A stretch of 64,000 bases of DNA from contig NZ_CABHMZ010000015.1 of NCBI RefSeq assembly GCF_902167705.1, positions 1-64,000 on the forward strand. The letters are read 5' to 3'. The stretch comes from Streptococcus constellatus (GTDB lineage: Bacteria > Bacillota > Bacilli > Lactobacillales > Streptococcaceae). Shown in pieces: positions 1-10,174 of this stretch (positions are counted from its first letter, which is position 1; the number at the start of each line of letters is the position of its first letter). The notes under the pieces are model-generated. The model searched no databases. It saw nothing but the letters and a program-made list of their open reading frames with translations, and was not told the origin of the DNA. The position numbers and the translations under genes are program-made.

Positions 1-119
1 ACTTTTTTTCATCTTTTTTTATTTTCTTACACTTTTTTTCTACCGCCTTCTTCCTACCCTCTGTACTCTGATAGGTACTTGTGCAAGTCATACGAAAGAT
101 AAAATATGTATAAAATAAA

Positions 120-150
120 AATTCTATGACCTATTATCATAGAACTTTTA
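120..150 (-). terminator. Terminator of the methionine ABC operon
   Basis: An inverted repeat (TTCTATGA, 7-base loop, TCATAGAA) lies just after the metI stop and is followed on the minus strand by a T-rich tract. This is the form of an intrinsic terminator. The bases before it (1-110) are a pyrimidine-rich stretch in which I see no gene. Confidence 0.75.
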
Positions 151-166
151 TATCATCTCAGCTATC

Positions 167-859
167 CTATTTATGGCTTAATTTTCTAGTCAGAAAATCA
201 CCAGCGAACTGAATGGTGAAGATAAGTGCAATAATAATCACCGTTGCTAAAATAGTTACATCATTATTATAACGATTAAATCCATAAGCGATAGCAACAT
301 TCCCGATTCCTCCAGCACCGACAGCACCTGCCATGGCAGTTTCTCCAATCAGTGAAATGAGAGTCACAGTCGTCACACGAATCAAATCTGGCAAACCTTC
401 ACGCAGATAGACACCGACAAGATCGCCAAAAGTCGCTCCGCTTGCCTGAGCAGCTTCGATAACACCGCCGTCCAATTCAGCAAGAACAACTTGAACTTGG
501 CGAGCAAAGAAAGCAAATACGGCAAAAGAAAGTGGTACAATAGCTGCGTTTGGCCCAATACTAGTTCCTACAATTAAGTGTGAAAAAGGTGAAAGAACAG
601 CTAACAAAATAATAAATGGGATAGCACGGAAGATAGACGTGATTTTGTCTAAAATCCAAAAAGCTACTTTGTTTTCCAAGACACCTCCTGGAGCAGTCAA
701 AACAAGAAAAAGCCCTGCAATTAAGCCTAACAATCCACCAATAATAAAAGAAATGACTGTCATATACAATGTCAAGTAAATAGCCGTTCCCCAGCCAGCT
801 TGACCGCTCCAACCCATTCGATAAACATTCGGCAAGTATGTTTGAATAAAGTTTTCCAT
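167..859 (-). CDS. metI: Methionine ABC transporter permease MetI (MetP)
   Basis: This 230-aa integral membrane protein is the permease of the D/L-methionine ABC importer, working with MetN (ATPase) and the lipoprotein MetQ. About five hydrophobic helices are visible, starting near residues 22-54, 70-90 and 98-120. A permease EAA loop (EAAQASGAT, about residues 136-144) contacts the ATPase. The start codon directly follows the metN stop, so the two are translationally linked. Length and sequence are typical of the streptococcal MetP family. It is the last gene of the metQ-peptidase-metN-metI operon, and a terminator follows. Confidence 0.93.
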   Translation of the reverse strand: MENFIQTYLPNVYRMGWSGQAGWGTAIYLTLYMTVISFIIGGLLGLIAGLFLVLTAPGGVLENKVAFWILDKITSIFRAIPFIILLAVLSPFSHLIVGTSIGPNAAIVPLSFAVFAFFARQVQVVLAELDGGVIEAAQASGATFGDLVGVYLREGLPDLIRVTTVTLISLIGETAMAGAVGAGGIGNVAIAYGFNRYNNDVTILATVIIIALIFTIQFAGDFLTRKLSHK

Positions 860-1921
860 CTATGCTTCTCCCTTCAATACTGTCAATTGAACACCAGCTT
901 CACGAATAGCTGTTTTAGCCGCTGCTAGATTTTCCTTTTCACCAGATAAAACAACGACCAGTTCTCCGACAGGTGTTCCACCTAAAATTTCAATATTTCC
1001 ATAAAGTATGTTGGCAGTAACCTGATGATGTTTATAAATCTCATTCAGTAAGGGTTCATCTGTAGAGGTTCCCGCGTACTTCATTTGCACCAAGAGACTA
1101 TTTTTCGCTAAATGTTTAACAATCTCTTGTTGCTCAATCTTGCCCATAGCTTCATCAATTCCTGTTGCAGTCGAGATAAAGTCTTTGGTTAAGTCTTGCT
1201 GAGGATTAGAGAAAATATCCAAAACAGAACCTTCTTCAATCAGTTGACCATCTTGCATCACGGCGACACGATTAGCAATGTCTTTGACAATTTGCATTTC
1301 ATGGGTAATCAAAACAATCGTTAATCCTAACTTTTGATTCAAATCTTGCAATAACGTTAGGATTTGCTTAGTTGTTTTTGGATCTAGAGCAGAGGTTGAT
1401 TCATCAGAAATCAAGATTTTAGGGTCATTTGCTAAGGCACGCGCGATTGCAACCCGCTGTTTTTGCCCTCCAGAAAGCTGAGAAGGATAATTTTCAGCAC
1501 GATCTGCTAAACCGACCAACTCCAACAGTGTACGCACTTTTTCTTTCTTTTCTTCTTTTGATAAGCCAGAATGTTTCAACGCAAAAGCAACATTTTCTTC
1601 TGCCGTCAATTGACTCATCAGATTAAAATGTTGAAAAATCATGCCAATGTCTTGACGTTTGCGACGCAGCTGTTCTGCTGTCAAGGTTACTTTATTGTCA
1701 AAAAGAATATCATCATCTACAATAATTTTCCCACTCGTTGGAACTTGCAGTAGGTTAATGACACGAACCAAGGTTGATTTCCCAGCCCCAGAATAACCGA
1801 CAATTCCATAAATATCTCTTTCTTGAATATGAATCGTCACATCTTTAACTGCTTGAATCTGACGTTTCTTTTGTTGAAAGGTTACATCAATATGATCTAA
1901 CTGAATCATTTCTTTACTCAT
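860..1921 (-). CDS. metN: Methionine ABC transporter ATP-binding protein MetN
   Basis: This is the ATPase of the methionine importer. It has Walker A (GYSGAGKST), the ABC signature (LSGGQKQR) and Walker B (ILISDE). The C-terminal ~80 residues form the ACT-like NIL domain, which in this family senses methionine and inhibits transport. I chose the ATG at 1921 (MSKEMIQ), which fits streptococcal homologues. A TTG at 1930 is also in frame and lies nearer a GAGGAG motif, so the true start could be three codons upstream. The gene overlaps the end of the upstream M20 peptidase by 8 bases. Confidence 0.93.
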   Translation of the reverse strand: MSKEMIQLDHIDVTFQQKKRQIQAVKDVTIHIQERDIYGIVGYSGAGKSTLVRVINLLQVPTSGKIIVDDDILFDNKVTLTAEQLRRKRQDIGMIFQHFNLMSQLTAEENVAFALKHSGLSKEEKKEKVRTLLELVGLADRAENYPSQLSGGQKQRVAIARALANDPKILISDESTSALDPKTTKQILTLLQDLNQKLGLTIVLITHEMQIVKDIANRVAVMQDGQLIEEGSVLDIFSNPQQDLTKDFISTATGIDEAMGKIEQQEIVKHLAKNSLLVQMKYAGTSTDEPLLNEIYKHHQVTANILYGNIEILGGTPVGELVVVLSGEKENLAAAKTAIREAGVQLTVLKGEA

Positions 1922-3287
1922 AACTTGCAATCAGCTCCTCTACTAATTCAATATGGGTGTAATAATCTGCAATGCGGACATTTTCGTCACCGCCATGGTC
2001 TCGACTATTCGCATTTCCAAGACCAAAGGCGACCATTGGTACCTCAAGTGCTTCAAATACCGTGTGCATCGGTCCTGTACCTGCTGTAGTTGGTAAGACA
2101 GAAACTCCTTTTTGATAGAATTTCTTAGCTAGTTCAATGACATTTAAAATCGACGACGCACTCATATCACTACGATAGCTCATTTCTCCCAAAGTATAAA
2201 CTAATTCTACCTTATCAAAGCCATTTTTGTCGAGTTGTTTGCGAATCAGTTCTAACACTCTATGAGGTTCCAGTCCTGGCACTAAGCGAACTTCTGCTTT
2301 TGCTGAAGCCTCTGATGGAAGAATCGTCTTCACTCCCTGACCCTGATAACCAGAAGTAATTCCTTCAATATTCAAAGATGGTTCAAAGAAAATTCGATTT
2401 AAAAAAGCTTTTTTCTCCTCTTGTAATAAAGGTAATTCCAAACCATAAATGGCTTGTACTTCTTCTGGACTGCGTTGAGCGTATTGTTCCACTAAAGCTA
2501 ACTCTCGTTGATTAGGTGCGATTACTTGATCATAAAGTCCTTCTACTTGAATACGTCCATCCTTACCTCTCAAGCTAGCAAGGGCATTCAACAAGTACCA
2601 AGAAGCCGAATCAATCACACCACCAAAGCTAGAATGAATATCCACTTCTGCACTTTGGACCTTCATATCAAAGGTAACAATCCCCTTGTTTCCGCCAGAA
2701 ATTTCTAGTTGACCCAAAGAATTTTTAATCCCTTGTTCCCAAATGAGAAGGTCTGCCCCTTGCAAAAGTGTCTTGTGTTTGGCTAAGTATTTTTCTAAAT
2801 CAACAGAAGCAGACTCTTCGGCACCTTCCATCATAAAAATGACATTGACAGGCAAACTCTTATGCTTTTGTAAATATTTTTGCACAGCTGTCAAACGCGC
2901 GATAATGTGCCCTTTGTCATCATCTACTCCGCGACCATACATGCCACCGTCTCGAATAGACAAGGTAAATGGGTCATCTGTCCAAATCTGATCGCTATCT
3001 GCTGGAACCGTATCATAGTGATTATAAAAAATAACTGTCTTAGCTGTAGGTTTTGGACTTTTAAATGTTGCTATCACAAATGGCGCTGTATAGCTGTTAT
3101 CTAATTCCACCTCTGCACCAGCTTTTGTAAAAATTTCTTTCAGATAAGCAGCAACTTCTTGTAAACCGACTTGTTGAGCGAAGATTGATTTTTTAGCAAT
3201 CAAGGTTCGTAAAATGGCGATATATTCTTGTGTCACTACATCTTGTTCAAATTTTTTAATTTGCTCTTCTTCACTTGAAAACGTCAT
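1914..3287 (-). CDS. M20-family metallopeptidase in the met operon
   Basis: A 457-aa cytosolic zinc dipeptidase or deacylase of the M20 (ArgE/DapE/carnosinase-like) family. Metal ligands and the catalytic site are visible in [18 protein letters not shown] and EGAEES, with a dimerisation domain inserted in the middle. It lies between metQ and metN, as in pneumococcus, suggesting that it releases methionine from peptides or modified methionine taken up by the cell. Its substrate cannot be read from the sequence. It overlaps metN by 8 bases, and a hairpin separates it from metQ upstream. Confidence 0.88.
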   Translation of the reverse strand: MTFSSEEEQIKKFEQDVVTQEYIAILRTLIAKKSIFAQQVGLQEVAAYLKEIFTKAGAEVELDNSYTAPFVIATFKSPKPTAKTVIFYNHYDTVPADSDQIWTDDPFTLSIRDGGMYGRGVDDDKGHIIARLTAVQKYLQKHKSLPVNVIFMMEGAEESASVDLEKYLAKHKTLLQGADLLIWEQGIKNSLGQLEISGGNKGIVTFDMKVQSAEVDIHSSFGGVIDSASWYLLNALASLRGKDGRIQVEGLYDQVIAPNQRELALVEQYAQRSPEEVQAIYGLELPLLQEEKKAFLNRIFFEPSLNIEGITSGYQGQGVKTILPSEASAKAEVRLVPGLEPHRVLELIRKQLDKNGFDKVELVYTLGEMSYRSDMSASSILNVIELAKKFYQKGVSVLPTTAGTGPMHTVFEALEVPMVAFGLGNANSRDHGGDENVRIADYYTHIELVEELIASYE

Positions 3288-3312
3288 ATTTTCTCCTTAT
3301 AGAATGGCGACA

Positions 3313-3343
3313 AAACTCAGTTGGAATTACCAACTGAGTTTTT
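3313..3343 (-). terminator. Intra-operon hairpin between metQ and the M20 gene
   Basis: A perfect 12-bp stem (AAACTCAGTTGG / CCAACTGAGTTT) with a 5-base loop is followed on the minus strand by a short T run. It probably acts as a partial terminator or mRNA stabiliser, so that the binding protein is made in excess over the downstream transporter subunits. Confidence 0.65.
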
Positions 3344-3372
3344 AGACTGAACTACAGCTAATAGAATCAAGA

Positions 3373-4224
3373 TTACCAAACTGGTTGGTCTAAGCCGTCT
3401 GATGTTTCTTCAACCACTTTTTTCACTTCATCTGTATGGTAAGCTTTGATGATTTTTTTAATGGCATCGGCTTTTGAAGATTTTTCCCAATCTTTTTTAG
3501 CTGCAATGATATTAAACCATTGTTTTGAATTTTTATCTTTCGGTTCAATGAACAAAGCGTTTTTATAGTCCAATTTCGCTTCTGTTACAAATGTATTGTT
3601 GACAACGGCTGCATCTACAGATGTCAATGAACGAGCTGTTTGGCTGGCATCTAATTCTGTAATTTTCAATTTTTTCGGATTTTCTTTGATATTTGCCACA
3701 GTTGCCAATTCATTTCCAGACTTGTCTAATTTAATCAAGCCTGCAGATTGCAATAGATTAAGTGCTCGGCTTTCATTTGTCGCATCATTTGGAACTGCAA
3801 TTTCTGAACCATTTGGAATTTGGTCTACTTTCGTGTATTTATTTTTCCCATCTTTTGTGCCAGAATAGAGGCGAATCGGTGCGATATAAGTTTCAGCAGC
3901 TGCTACCAAGTCTTGCTTGTTTTCCTTGTTCCAGTTATTTAAGAAATAGTAATGTTGGAAAGCATTGATATCCACTTCACCATCAGCGACCGCTTTATTT
4001 GGTTGAGAGTAATCCGTAAATTCTGTAAATTCCAATTTAATATTGTCTTTTTTCAACAATTCTTGGATCTTGTCCCAGCGTTTTTCTTCTGAGTCGCTCT
4101 TTGTCACCACACCAATCTTAACCGTTTTGGCGTCATCACCTTTATTTCCTGAACCACAAGCTGCTAAACCAATCACTGCTACAGCTGCTAGAGCTGTTAC
4201 TCCAAACCATTTTTTCAATTTCAT
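3373..4224 (-). CDS. metQ: Methionine-binding lipoprotein MetQ
   Basis: A 283-aa substrate-binding lipoprotein of the NlpA/MetQ family, anchored outside the membrane. The N-terminus has a signal peptide with lipobox LAAC (Cys23). Family features such as DKIQELLKK, TDYSQPNKA and the NAFQHYYFLN segment are visible, and it ends in LDQPVW. It binds methionine and delivers it to MetI/MetN. It is the first gene of the operon. Upstream lie a candidate promoter (TTGTCA near 4279-4284, GATACT near 4256-4261 on the minus strand) and a MET-box. Confidence 0.93.
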   Translation of the reverse strand: MKLKKWFGVTALAAVAVIGLAACGSGNKGDDAKTVKIGVVTKSDSEEKRWDKIQELLKKDNIKLEFTEFTDYSQPNKAVADGEVDINAFQHYYFLNNWNKENKQDLVAAAETYIAPIRLYSGTKDGKNKYTKVDQIPNGSEIAVPNDATNESRALNLLQSAGLIKLDKSGNELATVANIKENPKKLKITELDASQTARSLTSVDAAVVNNTFVTEAKLDYKNALFIEPKDKNSKQWFNIIAAKKDWEKSSKADAIKKIIKAYHTDEVKKVVEETSDGLDQPVW

Positions 4225-4306
4225 TTTCTGTCTCCTTTAAAAATCTTATGAAAATAGTATCGCACATATTTAGCTGATTGACAAATTGTTATTTTATAAC
4301 AAAGGG

Positions 4307-4323
4307 TATAGTTATAAACTATA
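4307..4323. promoter_or_regulatory. MET-box (LysR-type MtaR/MetR operator) before metQ
   Basis: The 17-bp perfect palindrome TATAGTTATAAACTATA matches the streptococcal MET-box consensus (TATAGTTnnAAACTATA) bound by the LysR-type methionine regulator. It lies just upstream of the metQ -35 region, the usual place for an activator site. The regulator gene is not in this window. Confidence 0.8.
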
Positions 4324-4361
4324 ACTTTTTTTGTAAGAAAACCAGCTGGCTTTACATTTCC

Positions 4362-5186
4362 TTATTTCACATCTGCTTCGGCTGGCAAGTAACTACCGCC
4401 AAAGAATTTTTGGGATAATTTTTCCAGAGTCCCGTCTTTATACAACTCTTGAATACGCTTATTGACAAATGTTTTTAGCTCATCTTGTCCCTTTGCTAAA
4501 AGCGGATAAACATAAGGTTGTTGGTCACTTGGTAAGTCAATCACTTTCAGGTTGTCCAGTTTTTGATTTTTAATGACTGTTTCAACACCGATTTTATCAA
4601 AAATCTTATAATCAAACTTACCATCATTTAAATGACTCATAATCTGTTGGAAGTCCGCTTTTGTATAGCTAAGTTTTGTTGGATTGCTAGAATGTTCTTG
4701 ATTGTATTTTTCTAACTGTGCAGCAGTCGTCGTTCCTTGTACGACTTCTGTTGTCTTACCACCAATATCATCCAGCGATTGGATACTTTTATCGTCTTTT
4801 TTTACTACTAAAACGTTCGGATTTTTAGCAGTTGGAGCAGCGTATAGGTATTTTCCTGCCCGTTCTTTAGTATAGCTGATGTTATTGACCGCCATTTGGT
4901 AGCGATCGCTATCCAGCCCTGCGAAAATACCTGACCATTCGGTCGTTTCAAACTTGACCTTGTATTTTTGGGAATCTTTGAAAATTGCACGAACGACTTC
5001 AATTTCATAACCTGTCAATTTGCCATTTTCTTCATAGTTAAATGGCTTGGGTGAAGCATTCGTTGCAACTTTAATTTCTGTTTTAGCAGATGAAGTCGTT
5101 GATTTTGAATTGGAGCATGCTGCTAAAGCTCCTACTGTCAAAAGCCCGAAGGCTGCTAAAGAAGAATATTTCAACACTTTTTTCAT
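4362..5186 (-). CDS. Polar amino-acid ABC transporter substrate-binding lipoprotein (TcyA-like)
   Basis: A 274-aa extracytoplasmic binding protein of the SBP_bac_3 family. A signal peptide ends in lipobox LAAC (Cys24). The mature part has family segments ([20 protein letters not shown], then the aromatic and arginine region around YTKERAGKY). Relatives bind cystine or other polar amino acids. The equivalent gene precedes metQ in pneumococcus. No permease or ATPase gene lies beside it, so it is either an orphan binding protein or feeds a transporter encoded elsewhere. The exact ligand is unknown. Confidence 0.85.
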   Translation of the reverse strand: MKKVLKYSSLAAFGLLTVGALAACSNSKSTTSSAKTEIKVATNASPKPFNYEENGKLTGYEIEVVRAIFKDSQKYKVKFETTEWSGIFAGLDSDRYQMAVNNISYTKERAGKYLYAAPTAKNPNVLVVKKDDKSIQSLDDIGGKTTEVVQGTTTAAQLEKYNQEHSSNPTKLSYTKADFQQIMSHLNDGKFDYKIFDKIGVETVIKNQKLDNLKVIDLPSDQQPYVYPLLAKGQDELKTFVNKRIQELYKDGTLEKLSQKFFGGSYLPAEADVK

Positions 5187-5212
5187 ATTCCTATAATAAC
5201 CTCTTTCATTAA

Positions 5213-5270
5213 GATAAGTCTTATCATATCAAATATTTTTCCTCTTGACTATTATTTGATTTTTATCAAA
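5213..5270. promoter_or_regulatory. Two inverted repeats upstream of the TcyA-like gene
   Basis: GATAAG-T-CTTATC (5213-5225) and TTTGAT-TTTT-ATCAAA (5255-5270) lie 27-85 bases upstream of the lipoprotein start. Both are perfect palindromic arms of operator size. A role as regulator binding sites is inferred; I cannot assign the regulator. Confidence 0.4.
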
Positions 5271-5301
5271 GTGATAGCTTTTCTTTATCAAGTAACGCTA
5301 A

Positions 5302-5332
5302 ACAAAAAGAGCCAGAATCTTCTAGCCCTTTG
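5302..5332 (-). terminator. Terminator after yebC
   Basis: On the minus strand a nine-pair stem (GGGCTAGAA / TTCTGGCTC, including G-U pairs) is followed by TTTTTG, immediately after the yebC stop codon. Confidence 0.7.
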
Positions 5333-5339
5333 TTTAATC

Positions 5340-6056
5340 TTAAAATCCTTCTACATTTGTATAAATCTTTTGTACGTCTTCATCGTCTTCTAAAACAGCA
5401 TACAACTTTTCAAATGTTTCTAAATCTTCACCTGATAACACCACATCAGATTGTGGAATCATTTCCAATTCGGTAACTTGGAATTCTTCTACACCAGATT
5501 CGCGGAGAGCCGTCAAAGCCTTGTGCAAATCTGTTGGCGCTGTGTAAACTGTAATACTTCCGTCTTCTGCTTCAACATCGTCTACATCAACATCTGCTTC
5601 TAACAGTTGTTCAAAGACGCTATCTGCATCGTCTCCTGCAAACACAATCACACCTTTATTATCAAACATATAAGAAACTGAACCACTTGCTCCCATGTTT
5701 CCACCATTTTTACCAAAGGCAGAGCGAACATTTGCTGCCGTACGGTTGACATTTGAAGTTAATGTATCAACGATGAGCATAGAACCATTTGGTCCAAACC
5801 CTTCATAACGCCCCTCTGTAAAGGTTTCGTCTGTGTTTCCTTTTGCCTTATCCAGTGCTTTGTCAATCACATGCTTTGGCACTTGCGCTTGTTTCGCACG
5901 TTCAATAACAAATTTCAAAGCTGAGTTCGATTCTGGATCTGGCTCTCCTTTTTTAGCTGCTACATAGATTTCAACACCAAATTTAGCATAAACCTTTGAG
6001 TTTGCACCATCTTTGGCAGTCTTTTTTGCCACAATATTGGCCCATTTACGTCCCAT
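5340..6056 (-). CDS. yebC: YebC/PmpR family DNA-binding regulator
   Basis: A 238-aa protein of the YebC/TACO1 family. It starts with the family signature [17 protein letters not shown] and contains EGRYEGFGP and the [14 protein letters not shown] segment. Members are transcription regulators in some bacteria and have been linked to translation of difficult (proline-rich) sequences in others. The gene is monocistronic here, with its own terminator. Length agrees with the family. Functional assignment beyond the family is not possible from sequence. Confidence 0.92.
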   Translation of the reverse strand: MGRKWANIVAKKTAKDGANSKVYAKFGVEIYVAAKKGEPDPESNSALKFVIERAKQAQVPKHVIDKALDKAKGNTDETFTEGRYEGFGPNGSMLIVDTLTSNVNRTAANVRSAFGKNGGNMGASGSVSYMFDNKGVIVFAGDDADSVFEQLLEADVDVDDVEAEDGSITVYTAPTDLHKALTALRESGVEEFQVTELEMIPQSDVVLSGEDLETFEKLYAVLEDDEDVQKIYTNVEGF

Positions 6057-6171
6057 TGGATATTCTCCTTTAGATTTTCACTTTTTCAATCTTTCTTATT
6101 ATATCACAAGTCAGGTTGAATTTCACTAGCAAATTATTGACAATAACCAGCTCTATAAAATAATTTCTGCA

Positions 6172-7263
6172 TCAATCTACCATTATTGGAATTCTTCCAA
6201 AATTCTGCTCCCCTAGCTGGGCATTCCCTAGCTGATAAATACAGTCAGCTCGCTGAGTTAAAGAATCCCATGGTTCTTGACCGATGCGACTAATGAATTC
6301 TGTTTTCCCCTTCATCTTTTTAAGATGTTCTCGACCTGCTTGAGTAAAGCCCAAGATGTGAATCCCTCTAGGCAACTGATCATTTCTTGCACCGACCAAA
6401 ATATAAGTCAGAATTCGTCTGATTCGTGCTTTCGTATATCGCTTGGTAGCGACTTGTTCAATCAGCTCCTCTGCGGTATGACTGGTTTTTACTGCTTCCT
6501 GCAGGCGCACCACAAGTTCCTGATTAACCTGATAAAAACTCGTCAAATCGGGATGACTGATAATCTGGTAACGCAGCAAAGGATAAAGGTTCGACCAAGT
6601 CACTTTAGGAGACTGAATCAGCAGTTCATGAGCCGGGGTAAATTTCTCCAGAAAATCTGGACAATTAAGACGCTCTCTAAGAGCCGTAGCTGAGGCGTAT
6701 TTTAAATTTTCCTCTTGCGAATGATAACCAGCGCCCTGACGCTTGATTGGAAGAAGTTCAATAGCCTTATTCGCGCAAGCTTTGGCATAAGAAAGCCCTA
6801 AAATGTGATTCGGTGTATTGCCTGTGAATTTCACACCAGCAAACTTTTCCCACATTTTCTGCGTTTTCTGTGGATAAGACAAATCATCTGGCAAACTTTG
6901 CACATAGTCCGCCATTTTCTGTTGATTGTCCTCATAAATCTGTGAAAAGTGTTGATAATCTAAGACCTCTTCCGTGCCAAAGGCTAACTTATTCACACCA
7001 AGGCGCTCTAAAATATCTACTGCTCCTTGTGCGAAGTAGTCAGCTGACTGAACAGCCACCAAAAATGGCAATTCAACCACCAAATCCGCCCCGTTTTCCA
7101 GAGCCATTCGGGTCCGAGTCCACTTATCCACAATCGCAGGTTCACCACGTTGGACAAAATTGCCGCTCATGGCGACAATTTTTAAACCTTTAGCCTGCTC
7201 TAGCAAGTATTTGTGACCATCGTGGAAGGGGTTGAATTCTGCAATGATACCAGTTACTGTCAT
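6172..7263 (-). CDS. tmcAL: tRNA(Met) cytidine acetate ligase TmcAL (YlbM)
   Basis: A 363-aa nucleotidyltransferase-like protein. The N-terminal [13 protein letters not shown] with its HxGH-type motif is the signature of TmcAL, which uses ATP and acetate to acetylate the wobble cytidine of elongator tRNA-Met. I chose the ATG at 7263, one base after the stop of the preceding methyltransferase gene (TGA-T-ATG) and 7 bases from a GGAG motif. A longer in-frame ORF back to 7344 only overlaps that gene. It is last in the run rsfS/yqeK/nadD. Confidence 0.9.
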   Translation of the reverse strand: MTVTGIIAEFNPFHDGHKYLLEQAKGLKIVAMSGNFVQRGEPAIVDKWTRTRMALENGADLVVELPFLVAVQSADYFAQGAVDILERLGVNKLAFGTEEVLDYQHFSQIYEDNQQKMADYVQSLPDDLSYPQKTQKMWEKFAGVKFTGNTPNHILGLSYAKACANKAIELLPIKRQGAGYHSQEENLKYASATALRERLNCPDFLEKFTPAHELLIQSPKVTWSNLYPLLRYQIISHPDLTSFYQVNQELVVRLQEAVKTSHTAEELIEQVATKRYTKARIRRILTYILVGARNDQLPRGIHILGFTQAGREHLKKMKGKTEFISRIGQEPWDSLTQRADCIYQLGNAQLGEQNFGRIPIMVD

Positions 7264-7264
7264 A

Positions 7265-7999
7265 TCATTTCTCCGCCACAAAAAACCAACGTTTGCTTTC
7301 CTTTTTCGGTGCTTGGTCTTCAAAATCTGCATAGATTTTAACATTTTTAAATCCAGCTTGTTCTAGTAAAATATCATAGGTCATAATTTCGTAAGTGCGT
7401 TCTTCGTGGACTTCGTCGTAGCGTGTGAAGCGTCCGTCCTCGTCTTGCAAGAAGAAAGTCAATTCATGCACGACTGAATGGGGGGCTTCATCGGCGTATG
7501 TATCCCAGACCATAGCAAATTCATCAGCGTTTTCATGGTAAGAATAGCCAGGAAAGACTGTATCTGTCTGGTAAGTCGAGTGCACATCAAAAATGAAAAC
7601 GCCGCCTTCGTTCAAGCAGTTGTAAACTTGCTGAAAGACATCACCGACTTCAATTTCATCAGCCATGTAGCAAATTGAATCAGAGTAACAAGTCACCAAG
7701 TCGTATTTTCCTGCTTGCGACAAATCGAGCATATTACCTTGTTTGAACTCGATAGCTTCGCTAGCTGCTTTGGCACGTTTACGAGCGATTTCAAGCATCT
7801 CATCGCTCAAATCAAGTCCTGTCACATCAAAACCTGCTTTAGCAAAGCGCACGGATTGAATCCCTGTTCCACAAGCTAATTCCAAGAGTTTTTTCTTATT
7901 TTTTGGAAAATGGCGGAGCGAAAAATCGGTCCATTTATCATAAAGGCTGTCATCCATAATAGCATCATAGACTGATGCGAAGGTTTCATAAGTCGTCAT
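7265..7999 (-). CDS. Class I SAM-dependent methyltransferase
   Basis: A ~244-aa Rossmann-fold methyltransferase with the SAM motif [12 protein letters not shown] (about residues 37-48) followed by GLDLSDEML. The target is unknown; in streptococci and bacilli this family member sits in the yqeG-yqeH-yhbY-nadD-yqeK-rsfS cluster, as here. The start is uncertain. The ATG at 7999 ([12 protein letters not shown]) fits homologues, but an in-frame TTG at 8017 has a better-spaced AAGGAAGG motif. Its stop is one base from the tmcAL start. Confidence 0.85.
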   Translation of the reverse strand: MTTYETFASVYDAIMDDSLYDKWTDFSLRHFPKNKKKLLELACGTGIQSVRFAKAGFDVTGLDLSDEMLEIARKRAKAASEAIEFKQGNMLDLSQAGKYDLVTCYSDSICYMADEIEVGDVFQQVYNCLNEGGVFIFDVHSTYQTDTVFPGYSYHENADEFAMVWDTYADEAPHSVVHELTFFLQDEDGRFTRYDEVHEERTYEIMTYDILLEQAGFKNVKIYADFEDQAPKKESKRWFFVAEK

Positions 8000-8047
8000 C
8001 TTATCTAGAAGTACCAAAAAGGTACCCTTCCTTTCTTCTCATTGAAA

Positions 8048-8075
8048 GAGGTTGGGACAATGTCCTCAACCCCTC
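8048..8075 (-). terminator. Hairpin of the GGTTGGGACA family between rsfS and the methyltransferase gene
   Basis: A stem (GAGG..GGAC / GTCC..CCTC) with a short loop is followed on the minus strand by a short T-rich stretch. It resembles other intergenic hairpins in this window (25332, 33775, 52708) that contain the word CTGGGAC. It probably gives partial termination inside the cluster. Confidence 0.55.
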
Positions 8076-8087
8076 ATCGTTTTTTGT

Positions 8088-8453
8088 CTACAAGGCTTGT
8101 TTCTCAAGCAATGGTGTCACATCCACACCAACGGCTTCATGCCAAAGTTTTTCAAGGTTGTAGTGATTCCGCATTTCCTCAGAAAAGATATGCACGACCA
8201 CTCCGCCTAGATCCAAAAGCACCCAGCCTCCAGCAGAGTCTCCTTCTACATGGCTAGCTGATTGCCCTGCTTCTGTGACTTTTTCACGAATATTATCAGC
8301 AATAGCTTCTAGTTGACGGCTGTTCATAGAGCTAGCAATGACAAAATAGTCTGTCATCGTCGTCAATCCTTGCAAATCTAGCACGGTGATGTCTTCTGCT
8401 CGTTTCTCATCCGCTGCTTTTACAACAATTTCTAATAGTTCTTGTTCTTTCAT
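8088..8453 (-). CDS. rsfS: Ribosomal silencing factor RsfS
   Basis: A 121-aa protein of the RsfS/Iojap family, which binds ribosomal protein uL14 and blocks subunit joining when nutrients are scarce. Visible family segments are [29 protein letters not shown], and the acidic-aromatic segment [24 protein letters not shown]. Length is normal. It follows yqeK and nadD in the same orientation, the usual arrangement in Firmicutes. Confidence 0.93.
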   Translation of the reverse strand: MKEQELLEIVVKAADEKRAEDITVLDLQGLTTMTDYFVIASSMNSRQLEAIADNIREKVTEAGQSASHVEGDSAGGWVLLDLGGVVVHIFSEEMRNHYNLEKLWHEAVGVDVTPLLEKQAL

Positions 8454-8468
8454 GTAGTCCTCTTCGTT

Positions 8469-9062
8469 TTAATTTTTCTCTAAATAGTGTACATAAGCAT
8501 TGTAAGTTGCCAAAGTTTGAGGATAGATAGGCAAGCCCTTGTGTGCCAAATGTTCTACTGTATGCGCCGTTTCATAAGCTACAGCTTGGTTGAGCGAAAC
8601 ATGAGCAATTTCACGCGCTTGCTCCACTCCTGGAAAGGCCCGATTAGGCTCAATATAGTCCGCTACATAAACCACCTTGTCTAAGTCGGACATCTGAGCA
8701 GAACCTACGGTATGAACTTCAATAGCTCGTAAAATTTCTGAATCTATCAACCCTAAATCTTCCTGAATTTTATAAATGCCGACCATGCCATGCCAGACAT
8801 TATTTCCCCAATCTTTCAATGCTGGATCCAGAGCATACTTATCAATCAGCGCTAGAAATTCTTCGTCAGAGAGCTTTTTTGCATAATCATGAAGTAGGCC
8901 CGCCAAACCAGCTTTTTCTGCATCTACACCGAAGCGCTCTGCCAAGTCAATCGCTGCTTGTTCCACTCCCAGACAATGTTTAAAACGTTTTTCTGGTAAA
9001 AGCTGCTGCATTTTGACTAAAAGTTGCTCACGAGAAATTCCTACGTAGCTTTCATATCCCAT
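8469..9062 (-). CDS. yqeK: YqeK-type HD phosphohydrolase (Ap4A hydrolase)
   Basis: A 197-aa HD-domain protein. The H..HD pattern is visible ([20 protein letters not shown], then [25 protein letters not shown]). The YqeK family hydrolyses diadenosine tetraphosphate symmetrically. I chose the ATG at 9062, which has GAAGG eight bases upstream. It overlaps the end of nadD by 11 bases, so translation is probably coupled. An upstream TTG at 9083 is less likely. Confidence 0.9.
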   Translation of the reverse strand: MGYESYVGISREQLLVKMQQLLPEKRFKHCLGVEQAAIDLAERFGVDAEKAGLAGLLHDYAKKLSDEEFLALIDKYALDPALKDWGNNVWHGMVGIYKIQEDLGLIDSEILRAIEVHTVGSAQMSDLDKVVYVADYIEPNRAFPGVEQAREIAHVSLNQAVAYETAHTVEHLAHKGLPIYPQTLATYNAYVHYLEKN

Positions 9063-9690
9063 TGTAAAGCCCTTCTTTCTCAATATAGTCTAAAACTGGC
9101 TTGGGTAGGAGAAAATTCGGTGTTCGACCTTGAGCCAGAAAATCCCGAACCATGCTAGAAGAAATATCCATCAACGGCACATCTACCCAAATAACCGGGT
9201 AGGAAGTCCCTGCTTTATATCTGGGACGTTGAACCCCGACAAACTGGACCAAATCAACCAATTCGTCAATCCGATGCCACTTAGGAAGGTAATCTACCAT
9301 GTCCGCTCCGATGATGAAATAATAATCTGTATCTGGATGTTTTTCCGTCAAGAGCTTCATCGTATCATAGGTGTAACTAATCCCTTTTCTCTCCAGCTCA
9401 ATAGTTTCAATTCCCAGACCTTCAATACCTTCAATTGCCAACTCCAGCATTTTCAGTCGATGCTTCTCATCAATCGTTGATTTCTTATCAACATGTGGCG
9501 GCTCATACTCAGGCATCAGCAAGACCTGATCTAAACATAATTGCTGACGAACTTGATCAGCTACGACCAAATGAGCATTGTGGACTGGATTGAAGTTTCC
9601 ACCTAAAATCCCAACTTGCTTTCTTTTTTTTGCTTTTACTTCTGGTTCCAACTTCACCTTGGTGAAAGGAGTCAGTAATTCAATTGCCAT
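9052..9690 (-). CDS. nadD: Nicotinate-nucleotide adenylyltransferase NadD
   Basis: A 212-aa cytosolic enzyme that joins nicotinate mononucleotide and ATP to form deamido-NAD, a key step of NAD synthesis. It has [15 protein letters not shown] with the (H/T)xGH-like nucleotidyltransferase motif, and the C-terminal ISSSMVRD motif that binds ATP. The N-terminus carries ~25 extra residues before the motif, as is usual in streptococcal NadD. It lies between yhbY and yqeK. pncA elsewhere in this window would feed nicotinate to the same pathway. Confidence 0.94.
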   Translation of the reverse strand: MAIELLTPFTKVKLEPEVKAKKRKQVGILGGNFNPVHNAHLVVADQVRQQLCLDQVLLMPEYEPPHVDKKSTIDEKHRLKMLELAIEGIEGLGIETIELERKGISYTYDTMKLLTEKHPDTDYYFIIGADMVDYLPKWHRIDELVDLVQFVGVQRPRYKAGTSYPVIWVDVPLMDISSSMVRDFLAQGRTPNFLLPKPVLDYIEKEGLYNGI

Positions 9691-9702
9691 AGGCTGCTTC
9701 CT

Positions 9703-10014
9703 CTAAATTTCTTTTACCTTTACTGAAATTTTGCGGTTTTCTTTTTTGCTAGACTGCTTGTACAAAATTAAAATACGGCCAATTTTTTGAACAGTGTCCA
9801 CACCGATTTCCTCTTCAAGAATTTCTGCTACCTCATGGATGTTTTCATCTGTATTTTGTAGAAGAGTTACTTTAATCAATTCTCTAGCATCTAGAGCTTG
9901 ACGGACACTCGTTTTAATCTGGTCGTTGAGACCGTTTTTGCCAATCTGAATGATTGGTTTGAGACTGTGAGCTTGGCTATTTAAAAAAGCCCGTTGTTTT
10001 GATGTTAATGACAT
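9703..10014 (-). CDS. yhbY: CRM-domain RNA-binding protein YhbY
   Basis: A 103-aa RNA-binding protein with one CRM domain. The IQIGKNGLNDQI segment, matching the family's GxxG loop, is at about residues 21-32. YhbY associates with the pre-50S ribosomal subunit in other bacteria. The lysine-rich tail (KKENRKISVKVKEI) is common in streptococci. It is encoded between yqeH and nadD, consistent with a ribosome-assembly neighbourhood. Confidence 0.92.
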   Translation of the reverse strand: MSLTSKQRAFLNSQAHSLKPIIQIGKNGLNDQIKTSVRQALDARELIKVTLLQNTDENIHEVAEILEEEIGVDTVQKIGRILILYKQSSKKENRKISVKVKEI

Positions 10015-10174
10015 AATAAAGATATAAAGAGCGTCAAAACCGACAGAAAATTAAGAAATTCAACGAAGAATTGATGATTCTAAGAGAATTTGTCTATTTT
10101 CCGAGTTTTTAGCTCGTGTTCAATTCCTTTCTAAATGAATTGGTTTAACTGTGACGGTTTCCTACTAGAATTCC